Below the pieces are notes generated by a model, which was not told where the DNA came from, made no database searches, and saw only the letters and a list, made by a program, of their open reading frames with translations. From assembly GCF_023631325.1 (NCBI RefSeq), contig NZ_JALQDG010000036.1, positions 88,053-152,052 on the forward strand: a stretch of DNA of 64,000 nt. The letters run 5' to 3'. Positions within the stretch are counted from its first letter, which is position 1. Every line of letters begins with the position of its first letter. The position numbers and the translations under genes were made by a program. Below are positions 36,181 through 45,133 of this stretch, in pieces. This DNA is from Caballeronia sp. INDeC2. Its GTDB lineage: Bacteria; Pseudomonadota; Gammaproteobacteria; Burkholderiales; Burkholderiaceae.

Positions 36181-37017
36181 TCAGCCTTGCACGAAAGCGA
36201 GCAGGTCGGCGTTGAGAACGTCCGCGTTGACCGTGAGCATGCCGTGCGGGTAGCCGGGATACGTCTTCAGCGTACCGTTCTTCAGCAGCTTGATGGACTT
36301 CAGCGCAGCGTCGGCGATGGGCACGATCTGATCGTCGTCACCATGCAAAACGAGCGTCGGCACGGAGATCGACTTCAGGTCTTCGGTCTGGTCGGTCTCC
36401 GAGAACGCCTTGATGCCCTCGTAATGCGCCTTCGCGCTGCCCATCATGCCCTGACGCCACCAGTTCTGGATGACGCCCTGATGAACCGTCGCGCCCGGGC
36501 GATTGAAGCCGTAGAACGGACCCGTGGGAACATCGACGAAGAACTGGGCGCGGTTGTCGGCGAGCGCCTTGCGAAAGCCGTCGAAGACTTCGAGAGGCAG
36601 GCCTTCCGGATTGGCTTCGGTTTTCAGCATCAGCGGCGGCACCGCGCTCACGAGCACCGCCTTGGCGACCCGACCCGACGGTTCGCCGTGCTTCGCGACA
36701 TATCGGGCGACTTCGCCGCCGCCCGTCGAGTGTCCGATGTGGACGGCATTCTTTAGGTCCAGCGCTTCGACGACCGCGAAAGCGTCGGCGGCGTAGTGGT
36801 CCATATCGTGCCCGTCGGAGACTTGCGACGAGCGGCCGTGCCCGCGCCGGTCGTGCGCGATCACGCGATATCCGCGCTGGACGAAAAACAGCATCTGCGC
36901 GTCCCAGTCGTCGGCGGAAAGCGGCCAGCCATGATGAAAGACGATGGGTTGCGCGTCCTTCGGCCCCCAGTCCTTATAGAAAATTTCGACGTCATCTTTG
37001 GTCGTGACGAACGGCAT
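36181..37017 (-). CDS. Alpha/beta hydrolase, non-haem chloroperoxidase-like
   Basis: 278 residues. Starts MPFVTTKDDVEIFYKDWGPK, has HHGWPLSADDW (oxyanion region), nucleophile elbow IGHSTGGGEVARY, catalytic Asp in LHGDDDQIVPI and His in GYPHGMLT. These features are those of cofactor-free haloperoxidase/esterases. The upstream TetR gene (same strand, 218 bp away) could be linked but the TetR more obviously pairs with the divergent NmrA-like gene. Confidence 0.87.
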   Translation of the reverse strand: MPFVTTKDDVEIFYKDWGPKDAQPIVFHHGWPLSADDWDAQMLFFVQRGYRVIAHDRRGHGRSSQVSDGHDMDHYAADAFAVVEALDLKNAVHIGHSTGGGEVARYVAKHGEPSGRVAKAVLVSAVPPLMLKTEANPEGLPLEVFDGFRKALADNRAQFFVDVPTGPFYGFNRPGATVHQGVIQNWWRQGMMGSAKAHYEGIKAFSETDQTEDLKSISVPTLVLHGDDDQIVPIADAALKSIKLLKNGTLKTYPGYPHGMLTVNADVLNADLLAFVQG

Positions 37018-37235
37018 GGTAATCCTCACTCTAAGAAGGGGTGGAGCAGGACGCCGGGCCGAGGTTTGTGACCCGGCGCCGGCCTGGACGTTCTTGCAGA
37101 AAAGACAAACGCAGACGGGCGACGCGTCGCCCGAGTAGAACAGTACACGCATACTGCCTTCGCCGGATGGATTGCCTGCCAGTGCGTGGGGTCTGACAGG
37201 TCTAGCACAGGCACCAAATCGGTGAACGGTTCCGA

Positions 37236-37817
37236 TCACGCGCCGGCGCCGCGTTCCGTGGACAGCATCGCGAGCACGCCGCTCAGCGCGCCATCGAGAA
37301 TCTGGCTGGACAACTCCGGGTCCGATACCGCCCGCGACAGCGTCACCGCACCGACGCACGCGCTGAGTATGTGGAACGCCTCGGCGCGCTTCGTTGCGTC
37401 GAGCAGCGCGGGCGATGCCTGAACAATGAGCCCGATAATCTTCTCGACGCGCACGGAATACACGTCCCGAGTCGCGTCCGTGCAGCGGCTCATGTCGTTG
37501 ACCAGCGCGGAAATCGGACAGGCGCGTTCAATGTTGTCCCGATGATCTACCGATAGATACGCGCGCATCGCCCGTTGCGGATCGGTCGGGATCGACGCCT
37601 GCCACGACTCGATGTCTCGCAACGCATACTCGAACGCTTCTCGCACGAGTTCGTCGCGAGAAGCGAAGTGCTTGTAAAAGCCGCCTACGGTGAGTCCGGC
37701 CTCGTTCATGAGATCGGCGATGCTCGCGCCATCGATGCCGCGCTCGCGCAAGCGTTTTGCCGCCACTTCCACGATGCGCTGACGCGTCTCGACCTTCTGT
37801 GCCTGCGAATAACCCAT
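37236..37817 (-). CDS. TetR/AcrR family regulator
   Basis: 193 residues: helix-turn-helix TRQRIVEVAAKRLRERGIDG and SIADLMNEAGLTVGGFYKHF (typical YxHF end), then a short ligand domain with an RACPISALVNDM motif. Start chosen at ATG 37817. Divergent from the NmrA-like gene, with a perfect inverted repeat between them. Confidence 0.88.
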   Translation of the reverse strand: MGYSQAQKVETRQRIVEVAAKRLRERGIDGASIADLMNEAGLTVGGFYKHFASRDELVREAFEYALRDIESWQASIPTDPQRAMRAYLSVDHRDNIERACPISALVNDMSRCTDATRDVYSVRVEKIIGLIVQASPALLDATKRAEAFHILSACVGAVTLSRAVSDPELSSQILDGALSGVLAMLSTERGAGA

Positions 37818-37920
37818 CCGACATCTCCACGCTGCTCCGGCGGCCAAGTGTAATCCGGCGACCCGTTTTCCATTGATGCGAGCCGGGCAATTCTGAGTTG
37901 AGCCATGAAGAATTGCCGCC

Positions 37921-37948
37921 GATCTGGATTATGACTAACATCCAGATC
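37921..37948. promoter_or_regulatory. Inverted repeat, likely TetR operator
   Basis: Perfect 9-bp arms GATCTGGAT and ATCCAGATC separated by 10 bp, lying 104 bp upstream of tetR and 65 bp upstream of the NmrA-like gene. The total length of 28 bp suits two TetR dimers or one wide palindrome. Confidence 0.65.
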
Positions 37949-38012
37949 AATGAAATATCGATTCGAAGTCGTTTACTCAAAACGGTGCATATGCACTCAA
38001 AGGAGATTCATC

Positions 38013-38903
38013 ATGGAACCGCGCAAGATTCTGGTTACGGCCGCCGCCGGCAAGACAGGTGTTCACACCGTACGAAACCTTCTCGACAGCGGTCACGCAG
38101 TGCGCGCGCTCGTTCGCAAGGAGGATGAACGCAGCGAGGCTCTTCGGAAGACCGGCGCTGAAATCATGACCGGCGATCTTCTTTCGCACGATGACGCCAT
38201 TCGCGCGACCGACGGAATGGATGCAGCGTATCTCTGTTATCCCGTCCGTCCGGGTTTCATCCAGGCCACTGCCTATTTCGCCGATGCGGCGCGGCGCGCG
38301 GGACTGAAAGCAGTCGTGAACATGTCGCAAATCTCGGCTCGCGAGAACGCGAAGAGTCACGCGGCGCGGGATCACTGGATTGCCGAGCGCGTGCTCGACT
38401 GGGCCGGCGTGCCGACCATCCATATCAGGCCGACGTTCTTCTCCGAATGGCTCGTCTTTCCGTGGGTCCGCGACACGATCGTTCGCGACGGCGAGATCGC
38501 GCTGCCGTTCGGCGAGGGCCGCCATGCGCCTATCGGGGCGCAAGACCAGGCGCGCTTCATCGCCGCCGTGCTTGCAAACCCGGACGATCATGTCGGCAAG
38601 ACATACGAACTGTGCGGGCCGGCGCAAATGAATCAATCGGAGATTGCGAGCGTGATGAGCGACGTGCTGGGAAAGAAGATCGCCTACAAGCCAGCGACGC
38701 TCGACGCTTACCGGGAACATTTGCGCCACTACGACCTCCCGGATTTCACGATTCAGCATTTCGTCGAGGTGGCTGTCGATTATCACAACGGCGTCTTCGA
38801 GGGCACGGATAGCATCATCGAACGTGTGACGGGAACGGCTCCGCAAACCGTCGAAGCGTTCGTGGCGGCGAATCGCGCGGTGTGGCAGGAGCAGTTGCGG
38901 TAA
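38013..38903 (+). CDS. NmrA-like NAD(P)-binding protein
   Basis: 296 residues, atypical short-chain dehydrogenase fold: ILVTAAAGKTGVHTVRNLLD (nucleotide-binding loop), VRALVRKEDER, GMDAAYLCYPV and VNMSQISAREN. Lacks the YxxxK catalytic pair, as in NmrA/HSCARG-type redox sensors and quinone-reductase-like proteins. AAGGAG 8 bases before the ATG at 38013 decides the start. Probably repressed by the divergent TetR. Confidence 0.82.
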   Translation: MEPRKILVTAAAGKTGVHTVRNLLDSGHAVRALVRKEDERSEALRKTGAEIMTGDLLSHDDAIRATDGMDAAYLCYPVRPGFIQATAYFADAARRAGLKAVVNMSQISARENAKSHAARDHWIAERVLDWAGVPTIHIRPTFFSEWLVFPWVRDTIVRDGEIALPFGEGRHAPIGAQDQARFIAAVLANPDDHVGKTYELCGPAQMNQSEIASVMSDVLGKKIAYKPATLDAYREHLRHYDLPDFTIQHFVEVAVDYHNGVFEGTDSIIERVTGTAPQTVEAFVAANRAVWQEQLR

Positions 38904-38935
38904 CGTAGCGTCTCGATGTGTCGAAGAGAGACCGT

Positions 38936-39751
38936 ATGCGCATCAGACATGCATTCGCGCTCGTGAGCCTGATGCTGGCCTGCATAACGTCGATGGCGGC
39001 GACGCTCGCGATCAACGTCGGCGGCGAGCGCTCGCTCACGACCGAGCAGTTGCTCGCGCGCCCCGACGCCGCGACCATCCGCGTGCCGAACGACGTCACG
39101 TTTCATCGCACGATGACGTACCGCGCGGTCCCGTTGCGCGCGCTGCTGGGCATCACCGAATTGCCCGCCGGCAAGGAACTGCAGATCACGGCGACCGATG
39201 GCTTCGTCACGCACTTTTCCGCGAAGCTGCTTTTCGGCGACGCGAAGAAGCGCGCCGAGCCGTGGCTCGCGATCGAGTCGCCGGACGAACCGTGGCCGCA
39301 GATACCGGGCAGCGGCGATATCGCTCCTTTCTACATTGTGTGGATCGACCCGGCCGCGTCGGGCGTGACGAGCGAGCAATGGCCCTTCAAGGTCGACGCG
39401 ATCCGCATCGCGCCGACGCTCGCCGCGCGCTTCCCGCAAATCGCCGTCGATAAAAACGTGCCCGCGAATTCGCCGATTCGCCGCGGCCGGATCGTCCTCG
39501 CGACGCAATGCATGGTGTGCCACAAGCTGAACCGCGCGGGCGATGCATCGATGGGCCCGGACCTGAACATCCCGCGCAACCCGACCGAATATTTCCAGCC
39601 GCGGGTGCTCGAGTCGTTCATCCGCGACCCGAAGTCGATCCGCGCGTGGCCCGAGATGAAAATGCCCGCCTTCGACAAAAACGCAATCAGCGACACCGAT
39701 CTCGATGCGCTCATCGCCTATCTCGGCTACATGGCGAAACGAAAGAAGTAA
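38936..39751 (+). CDS. Periplasmic c-type cytochrome with N-terminal molybdopterin-oxidoreductase-like domain
   Basis: About 271 residues: signal peptide (MRIRHAFALVSLMLACITS), an N-terminal domain resembling sulfite-oxidase-type domains (VPLRALLGI, LQITATDGFVTHFS), and a C-terminal mono-haem cytochrome c with CMVCH, then axial Met in MKMPAF. Electron transfer in the periplasm is likely; partner unknown. GTG at 38918 is an alternative start. Confidence 0.75.
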   Translation: MRIRHAFALVSLMLACITSMAATLAINVGGERSLTTEQLLARPDAATIRVPNDVTFHRTMTYRAVPLRALLGITELPAGKELQITATDGFVTHFSAKLLFGDAKKRAEPWLAIESPDEPWPQIPGSGDIAPFYIVWIDPAASGVTSEQWPFKVDAIRIAPTLAARFPQIAVDKNVPANSPIRRGRIVLATQCMVCHKLNRAGDASMGPDLNIPRNPTEYFQPRVLESFIRDPKSIRAWPEMKMPAFDKNAISDTDLDALIAYLGYMAKRKK

Positions 39752-39792
39752 GCGGACACCGCGGGAAATCCCCACGTTTCATCGCGCCGACA

Positions 39793-39866
39793 TTGCATAC
39801 AATAATATCGTCGATCGCCATAAACGAGGCCGAAGTGGCGCAGCCCCAACCTGTTTTGCATACAAT
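39793..39866 (+). promoter_or_regulatory. Two TTGCATACAAT repeats flanking the GntR start codon
   Basis: Identical 11-mers at 39793-39803 and 39856-39866, exactly 63 bp (six turns) apart. The first lies 32 bp upstream of the GTG start, the second within codons 8-11. FCD-type GntR proteins typically bind TTGTATACAA-like half-palindromes, so autoregulation is plausible. Confidence 0.55.
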
Positions 39867-40539
39867 CCCGCCCGAACCGGCGCGTTCGGCGGATGACGTC
39901 TACGCCGCCATCAAGGATGCGCTCGCGGGCGGCCAATACGGCGCGGGCCAATATCTGCGCGAGGAACAGCTCGCCAAAAGTCTCGGCGTGAGCCGCACGC
40001 CCGTGCGCGAGGCGTTGCGCCGGCTCGATGCCGAAGGCTGGGTCGAAACGCGCGCGAACTACGGTGTGCGCGTGAAAGCGTGGACCTTGCAGGACGCGCG
40101 CGAGATCTTCGAGGCGCGTCTTTTGATCGAGCCGTATCTCGCCGGGCGCGCGGCGCTTGCGATCGGCGCCGCCGACATCGCGCGCCTGAAGTCGCTCGCC
40201 GATGCGATGCTCGACATCACGCAACGTCCATCGACATCCGAATCCTGCGAAGCGTGGTTCGCCGCGAACGGCGAATTTCACGCGATCATCACGGCCGCCG
40301 CGAACAACGCGCGCCTCGATCGCTCGCTCAGGTCGATGAAGGAAACGCCGCTCATCAAGTGGACCTTCGACACCTATGGCGACGAAGACCGCGAGCGCAG
40401 CGCGCGCCAGCACGTCGAGATCGTTTTCGCGCTGGAACAGCGCAACGCCGCGTGGGCGGAAGCCATCACGCGATGCCATATTCTCGCCGCCGAAAAGGCG
40501 GTGCTCGACCGCCACGTCCGGGAGCATTCCGCGTCCTGA
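39835..40539 (+). CDS. GntR family regulator (FadR/FCD subfamily)
   Basis: 234 residues. Winged helix with YLREEQLAKSLGVSRTPVREALRRLDAEGW, then the FCD domain (FEARLLIEPYLAG, metal-binding His in NGEFHAIITAAANN and ITRCHILAAEKA). GTG start at 39835 with GAGG upstream. Upstream of and co-directional with an MFS transporter and an isocitrate-lyase-family gene, which it probably controls. Confidence 0.87.
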   Translation: MAQPQPVLHTIPPEPARSADDVYAAIKDALAGGQYGAGQYLREEQLAKSLGVSRTPVREALRRLDAEGWVETRANYGVRVKAWTLQDAREIFEARLLIEPYLAGRAALAIGAADIARLKSLADAMLDITQRPSTSESCEAWFAANGEFHAIITAAANNARLDRSLRSMKETPLIKWTFDTYGDEDRERSARQHVEIVFALEQRNAAWAEAITRCHILAAEKAVLDRHVREHSAS

Positions 40540-40615
40540 GCACGCAGCGGTCCGGGTCACAACAGCATTACGAACCGTCGTTGATAGCCGCAAAAAGCGG
40601 CACTGGAGACACGAC

Positions 40616-42028
40616 ATGCTGAGCACCGATGGCACGACCATAAGCACCGTAAGCGCCGGCCCGCGTCTGGACCGATTACCGATCTCCGGCTTTCACAAGC
40701 GCGTGCTGTGGCTGATCGGCGCGGGCATGTTCCTCGATTCGTTCGACATCTATCTCGCGGGCGGCGTGCTCGGCGCGTTGACCAAGAGCGGCTGGTCGAC
40801 GATGCAGCTCAACGCCGCGTTCCTCTCGTCGACGTTCGTCGGCATGCTGATCGGCGCGTTCACGGCGGGCGTGCTCGGCGACGCCAGAGGCCGCAAGTTC
40901 ACGTATCAGTTCAATCTCGCGGTGTTCGGCCTCGCTTCCATTGCGGGCGCGTTCGCACCGAACATGACGTGGCTTATCGTGTGCCGCTTCTTCATGGGGC
41001 TCGGGCTGGGCGCGGAGATCGTCGTCGGTTATGGATCGGTCGGCGAGTTCATGCCACCCGCCGTGCGCGGCAAGTGGTCGGCGTATCTGTCGCTCATCAC
41101 GAATTCGGCGCTCTTTTTCTCGACGTTTCTCGGCTATCTGATCATTCCGGCGATCGGCTGGCGCGCGATGTTCGCGATCGTCGGCATCGGCGCGATGATC
41201 GTGTGGGTCATCCGCAAGAAAATGCCCGAGTCGCCGCGCTGGCTCGAATCGAAAGGCCGCTACGCCGAAGCCGAAGCGATCCTGCGCGCCGCCGAAGAAG
41301 AATCGTCGCGGCACGCGCCGCTGCCGCCCATCGACGACGCGCCGCGCACCGTGACGAAGAAGACCACGCTGATCGAGCTGTTCTCGCCCTCGCAGTTCCG
41401 CCGCACGTTCGTGTCGATCGTCGTGCAGATCGCGGTCAACATGGTGATCTACGGCTTCATCGTCTGGGTGCCGACGTTCCTGATGAAGCAGGGCATCGGC
41501 ATGGCGTCGTCGCTCGGCTATTCGACGTTGATGTCGCTCGGCGGCCCCGCGGGCGCGCTCGTCGGCGTGCTGATCGCCGACCGCGTCGGGCGCAAGAACG
41601 GACTGATCGCGGTCGCGGCGCTCGCGGCGGCGATCGGCTGGCTTTACGGCCACTCCACCGGCGTCGCGATGGCCACGCTGCTCGGCTTCCTCCTCTTTAC
41701 GCTAACGTATCTGATGGTCGCGCTCGGCATCGCGACGTACATTCCCGAACTCTTCGCGACCGAGAACCGCATGCGCGCGAACGGCATCGCGGGCTGCGCG
41801 GGACGCGTCACGGGCATCCTCGCGCCGCAGCTCGTCGTCGTGATGTACACGGCGGGCGGCGTGAAGGACGTGCTGTCGATGATCATCGGCGCGCTCGTCG
41901 TGATGGCCGTCGTGCTGGCCGTGTTCGGCATCGAGACGAATCGCCGTTCGCTGGAAGACATCGCCCCTTCGCCCGATGCCGATGGCGCGCTCGCGGCGTC
42001 GGCGCTTTCGCACGAATCGCATCGTTGA
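40616..42028 (+). CDS. MFS transporter, sugar/organic-acid type
   Basis: 470 residues, 12 membrane segments. Loop 2-3 motif GDARGRKFTYQ, SPRWLESKGR after helix 6, DRVGRKNGL in loop 8-9, the pattern of aromatic-acid/sugar (SP and AAHS-like) symporters. Followed after 20 bp by an isocitrate-lyase-family enzyme, so its substrate is probably the precursor of a malate-like acid. Confidence 0.85.
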   Translation: MLSTDGTTISTVSAGPRLDRLPISGFHKRVLWLIGAGMFLDSFDIYLAGGVLGALTKSGWSTMQLNAAFLSSTFVGMLIGAFTAGVLGDARGRKFTYQFNLAVFGLASIAGAFAPNMTWLIVCRFFMGLGLGAEIVVGYGSVGEFMPPAVRGKWSAYLSLITNSALFFSTFLGYLIIPAIGWRAMFAIVGIGAMIVWVIRKKMPESPRWLESKGRYAEAEAILRAAEEESSRHAPLPPIDDAPRTVTKKTTLIELFSPSQFRRTFVSIVVQIAVNMVIYGFIVWVPTFLMKQGIGMASSLGYSTLMSLGGPAGALVGVLIADRVGRKNGLIAVAALAAAIGWLYGHSTGVAMATLLGFLLFTLTYLMVALGIATYIPELFATENRMRANGIAGCAGRVTGILAPQLVVVMYTAGGVKDVLSMIIGALVVMAVVLAVFGIETNRRSLEDIAPSPDADGALAASALSHESHR

Positions 42029-42048
42029 AACTTTCTGAGGAAACCGTC

Positions 42049-42927
42049 ATGAGCGTCACGCATGAAAGCAAGCGACAGGCACTGAAAGCGCGTTTCGCGC
42101 GCAAGGACATCGTCACCGCGCCCGGCATCTTCGACATGATCTCCGCGAAAATGGCCGATTCGATGGGCTTCGATTGCCTCTACATGACGGGCTTCGGCAC
42201 GGTCGCGTCTTATCTCGGCTTGCCCGACGCCGGGCTCGCGACTTACACCGACATGGTCGATCGCGTCGCGGCGTTTTGCGGCGGCACGAACACGCCGATG
42301 ATCTGCGACGGCGACACGGGTTATGGCGGCTTGCTCAATGTCGCGCACACGGTGCGGGGTTACGAGCAGGCGGGCGCGGCGGGCATTCAACTCGAAGATC
42401 AGGAATTCCCGAAGAAGTGCGGGCATACGCCGGGGCGGCGCGTGATCGCAACGGAAGACATGGTGCGCAAGATCAAGGTCGCGGCGGAAAGCCGTAGCGA
42501 CGGCGACTTTCAGATCGTCGCACGGACCGATGCGCGCACGTCGCTCGGGCTCGACGAAGCGCTGCGCCGCGGCGAGGCCTATGCGAAGGCGGGCGCGGAC
42601 GTGTTGTTCATCGAATCGCCGGAGAGCGTGGAAGAGCTGGAGACGATCGGGCGTACGTTCGATATGCCCTTGCTCGTGAATGTCGTCGAAGGCGGACGCA
42701 CGCCGCAACTCGCGCCCGACGAATTGCAGAAGCTCGGATTTTCGCTGGCGATTTATCCGGCGTCGGGGTTTCTGTCCGTGGCGAAGGCGCTGAAGGATGT
42801 CTACGGCGAAATCCTCGCGCGTAAAGGCACGCAAGGCACCGTCGGCACCATGTATCCGTTCTCCGAGATGTGCGAGCTGATGGGTTTTCCGGAAGTCTGG
42901 GCGTTCGATCGGGCGCACGCGGACTGA
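42049..42927 (+). CDS. Isocitrate lyase/PEP mutase family enzyme (2-methylisocitrate-lyase-like)
   Basis: 292 residues. DGDTGYGG (metal and substrate loop), QLEDQEFPKKCGHTPG with the catalytic Cys of the KKCGH loop, and VARTDARTSLGLDEAL. This loop is that of C-C lyases acting on methylisocitrate or dimethylmalate, or oxaloacetate decarboxylases. Predicted to cleave the acid imported by the adjacent MFS protein. Confidence 0.83.
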   Translation: MSVTHESKRQALKARFARKDIVTAPGIFDMISAKMADSMGFDCLYMTGFGTVASYLGLPDAGLATYTDMVDRVAAFCGGTNTPMICDGDTGYGGLLNVAHTVRGYEQAGAAGIQLEDQEFPKKCGHTPGRRVIATEDMVRKIKVAAESRSDGDFQIVARTDARTSLGLDEALRRGEAYAKAGADVLFIESPESVEELETIGRTFDMPLLVNVVEGGRTPQLAPDELQKLGFSLAIYPASGFLSVAKALKDVYGEILARKGTQGTVGTMYPFSEMCELMGFPEVWAFDRAHAD

Positions 42928-42948
42928 CGTTATCGACCATAGCGACGT

Positions 42949-43347
42949 TCAGGCCACCGCCGCCACGCAGTCGATCTCGATGTCGAATCCTCCCGGCCAT
43001 GCCGGCACGTTGACGAAGATGCGTGCCGGCGGGTTCGGCCCGAAAAAGCGCGCGTAGACCGCGTTGACGACGGGGAACGCATCGACGGACGTGCAGTAGA
43101 CGTTGCACTTCAACACCTGATCGAGCGACGAACCCGCCGTCTCGACGCACAGCTTCAACTGCTGCAACACCAGTTCGGTCTGACGTTCGATAGTCGCATC
43201 CGCAACGACCTCGCCGGTCTGCGGATCGAACGGCGGAAAGCCCGACACGTAGACCGTATCGCCGTGGCGCGTGACGGCGGACGTCGGCGCCTTGAAGCGT
43301 TCGAGCCAGGTCGAAAGCGGTTCGACGCGGATGATTTCGCGAGCCAT
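42949..43347 (-). CDS. RidA (YjgF/UK114) family protein
   Basis: 132 residues with DTVYVSGFPPFDPQTGEV, the imine-binding Arg in NPPARIFVNVPAW and the typical trimeric chorismate-mutase-like fold length. RidA proteins hydrolyse reactive enamines/imines. ATG 43347 is preferred as AAGGGG lies nine bases upstream; ATG 43353 would be too close. Confidence 0.85.
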   Translation of the reverse strand: MAREIIRVEPLSTWLERFKAPTSAVTRHGDTVYVSGFPPFDPQTGEVVADATIERQTELVLQQLKLCVETAGSSLDQVLKCNVYCTSVDAFPVVNAVYARFFGPNPPARIFVNVPAWPGGFDIEIDCVAAVA

Positions 43348-43374
43348 TGTCATCGTCCCCTTTACGGTGAAGAA

Positions 43375-44199
43375 CTACGCCCGCGCCTCGAAGATTCCGT
43401 TCAGATCGTTGCCCGCCGCCGCGTCCTTGAAACCGTCGAAGCGGCCATCGGCGAGGCCTTGCGCGGCGCGTATGAAGCCGCCCCACGCCGCGCGCGCGAG
43501 CCCTCCGCCGACGCTCACGCGCCGCACGCCGAGCGCCGCGACATCGCTCAAGGTGAACTCCGACACGCCGCCGATCAGCAGATTCACCGGCTTCGATCCG
43601 ACGGCCTTCACCACCGCTTCGATCTGCTCGCGCGTCTTGATGCCGGGCGCGTAGAGACAGTCCGCGCCGGCATCGGAATACGCTTTGAGGCGCGCGATCG
43701 CATCGTCGATATCGGGCTTGCCCGCGAAGAAATTCTCCGCGCGGCCGACGAGCAAGGTGTCGCCGCCGGTTTCGTCGATCGCGCGCCGCGCCGCTTTCAT
43801 GCGCGCCACGGCGACATCGACCGGAAAGAGAGGTGACGATGCGTCCCCCGTCGAATCTTCGATCGACAAGCCCGCGACGCCCGTTTCCACGGCGAGCTTC
43901 ACGCTCTGCGCGACCTCGTCCGGCGTTGCGCCGAAGCCGCTTTCGAAGTCCGCGTTCACGGGCAGATCGGTCGCTTCGACGATCTCGCGCAAATGCGCGA
44001 GCACCGCGTCGCGCGTGACGTGATTGTCCGCGTGGCCCTTCGACCATGCGAAGCCCGAACTCGTCGTCGCGAGCGCCTTGAAGCCGAGCGTCGCGAGATA
44101 GCGCGCGGAACCGGCGTCCCAGGGATTCGGCAACATGAAGCAACCGGATTCGTGCAGCGTGCGAAAGGCGGCGCGTTTCTCGGCGACGGTGCGGGGCAT
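43375..44199 (-). CDS. Isocitrate lyase/PEP mutase family protein (second paralogue)
   Basis: 274 residues, with NPWDAGSARYLATLGFKALA, VNADFESGFG, GLSIEDSTGD and RAENFFAGKPDID. It lacks the Cys-containing KKCGH loop present in the neighbouring paralogue, placing it in the oxaloacetate hydrolase/decarboxylase-like or PEP-mutase branch. Located 21 bp upstream of ridA on the same strand, so the two are likely co-transcribed. Confidence 0.83.
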   Translation of the reverse strand: MPRTVAEKRAAFRTLHESGCFMLPNPWDAGSARYLATLGFKALATTSSGFAWSKGHADNHVTRDAVLAHLREIVEATDLPVNADFESGFGATPDEVAQSVKLAVETGVAGLSIEDSTGDASSPLFPVDVAVARMKAARRAIDETGGDTLLVGRAENFFAGKPDIDDAIARLKAYSDAGADCLYAPGIKTREQIEAVVKAVGSKPVNLLIGGVSEFTLSDVAALGVRRVSVGGGLARAAWGGFIRAAQGLADGRFDGFKDAAAGNDLNGIFEARA

Positions 44200-44329
44200 G
44201 GCGTGTCTCCTGTGGAATTCGAGTCCGAACACAGACGATACGCGATCGTTCGAAATCGCGCTGATCACTAAGCCTCTCTTAAGCGAGCACCCACTACGCT
44301 CGAGCCTTTACTCATCGATGAGAGACGAC

Positions 44330-45085
44330 ATGGAGCACGCAAAACATGCGCTCGCCAAGGTTCCCGAGCTGACCCTGGCGTTCTGGATCATCAAGATCGC
44401 GGCGACGACGCTCGGCGAAACCGGCGGCGACGCGCTCTCGATGTCGATGAATCTCGGCTATCTGATAAGCACGTTCATCTTCGCGGCGGTGTTCGCGGTG
44501 GCCGTGATCGCGCAGATCAAGGCGGACCGTTTCCAGCCCGCGCTCTACTGGATCACGATCATCGCGACGACGACGGTCGGCACCACGCTCGCCGACTTCG
44601 CCGACCGCTCGCTCGGCATCGGCTATGCGGGCGGGAGCGCGATCCTGCTGACGCTGCTGCTCGCATCGCTCGCGGTGTGGCATCGTGCGATGGGCTCGGT
44701 TTCCGTATCGACGATCGCATCGCCCAAAGCCGAAGCCTTCTACTGGATGACGATCATGTTCTCGCAGACGCTCGGTACCGCGCTCGGCGACTGGACCGCC
44801 GACAGCGCGGGCTTCGGCTACACGGGCGCGGCGCTGATCTTCGGCGGCCTCTTGCTGCTGATCGTGCTTTTGTATTACTTCACGGAGATGTCGCGCACCG
44901 TGCTGTTCTGGAGCGCGTTCATTCTGACGCGGCCGCTCGGCGCGGTGGTCGGCGATTTTCTCGACAAGCCGGTCGCGAACGGCGGACTGGCGATGAGCCG
45001 CTACGGCGCGTCGATCGCGCTCGCGATGTTCATCGTCGTGTGCGGATTTTTGTTCAGGCAGCGGCCTGCGCGCGCGGCGCATTGA
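44330..45085 (+). CDS. Membrane protein with four internal repeats (COG4705-like)
   Basis: About 251 residues. Four copies of a helix pair with a conserved head: FWIIKIAATTLGETGGDALS, YWITIIATTTVGTTLADFAD, YWMTIMFSQTLGTALGDWTA, FWSAFILTRPLGAVVGDFLD. Each has a Gly-x-x-x-x-Asp in the membrane, so a transport path lined by acidic residues is likely. Known as an uncharacterised membrane-anchored family. ATG 44318 is an alternative start. Confidence 0.75.
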   Translation: MEHAKHALAKVPELTLAFWIIKIAATTLGETGGDALSMSMNLGYLISTFIFAAVFAVAVIAQIKADRFQPALYWITIIATTTVGTTLADFADRSLGIGYAGGSAILLTLLLASLAVWHRAMGSVSVSTIASPKAEAFYWMTIMFSQTLGTALGDWTADSAGFGYTGAALIFGGLLLLIVLLYYFTEMSRTVLFWSAFILTRPLGAVVGDFLDKPVANGGLAMSRYGASIALAMFIVVCGFLFRQRPARAAH

Positions 45086-45103
45086 GAACGCCGGCAAGAA
45101 AAA

Positions 45104-45123
45104 GGCGGTCCCGAAGGACCGCC
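45104..45123 (-). terminator. Rho-independent terminator of katG
   Basis: GGCGGTCC / GGACCGCC with a CGAA tetraloop; on the minus strand the stem is followed by TTTTTC. It lies 10 bp after the katG stop. Confidence 0.85.
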
Positions 45124-45133
45124 GCGTTGCCGC

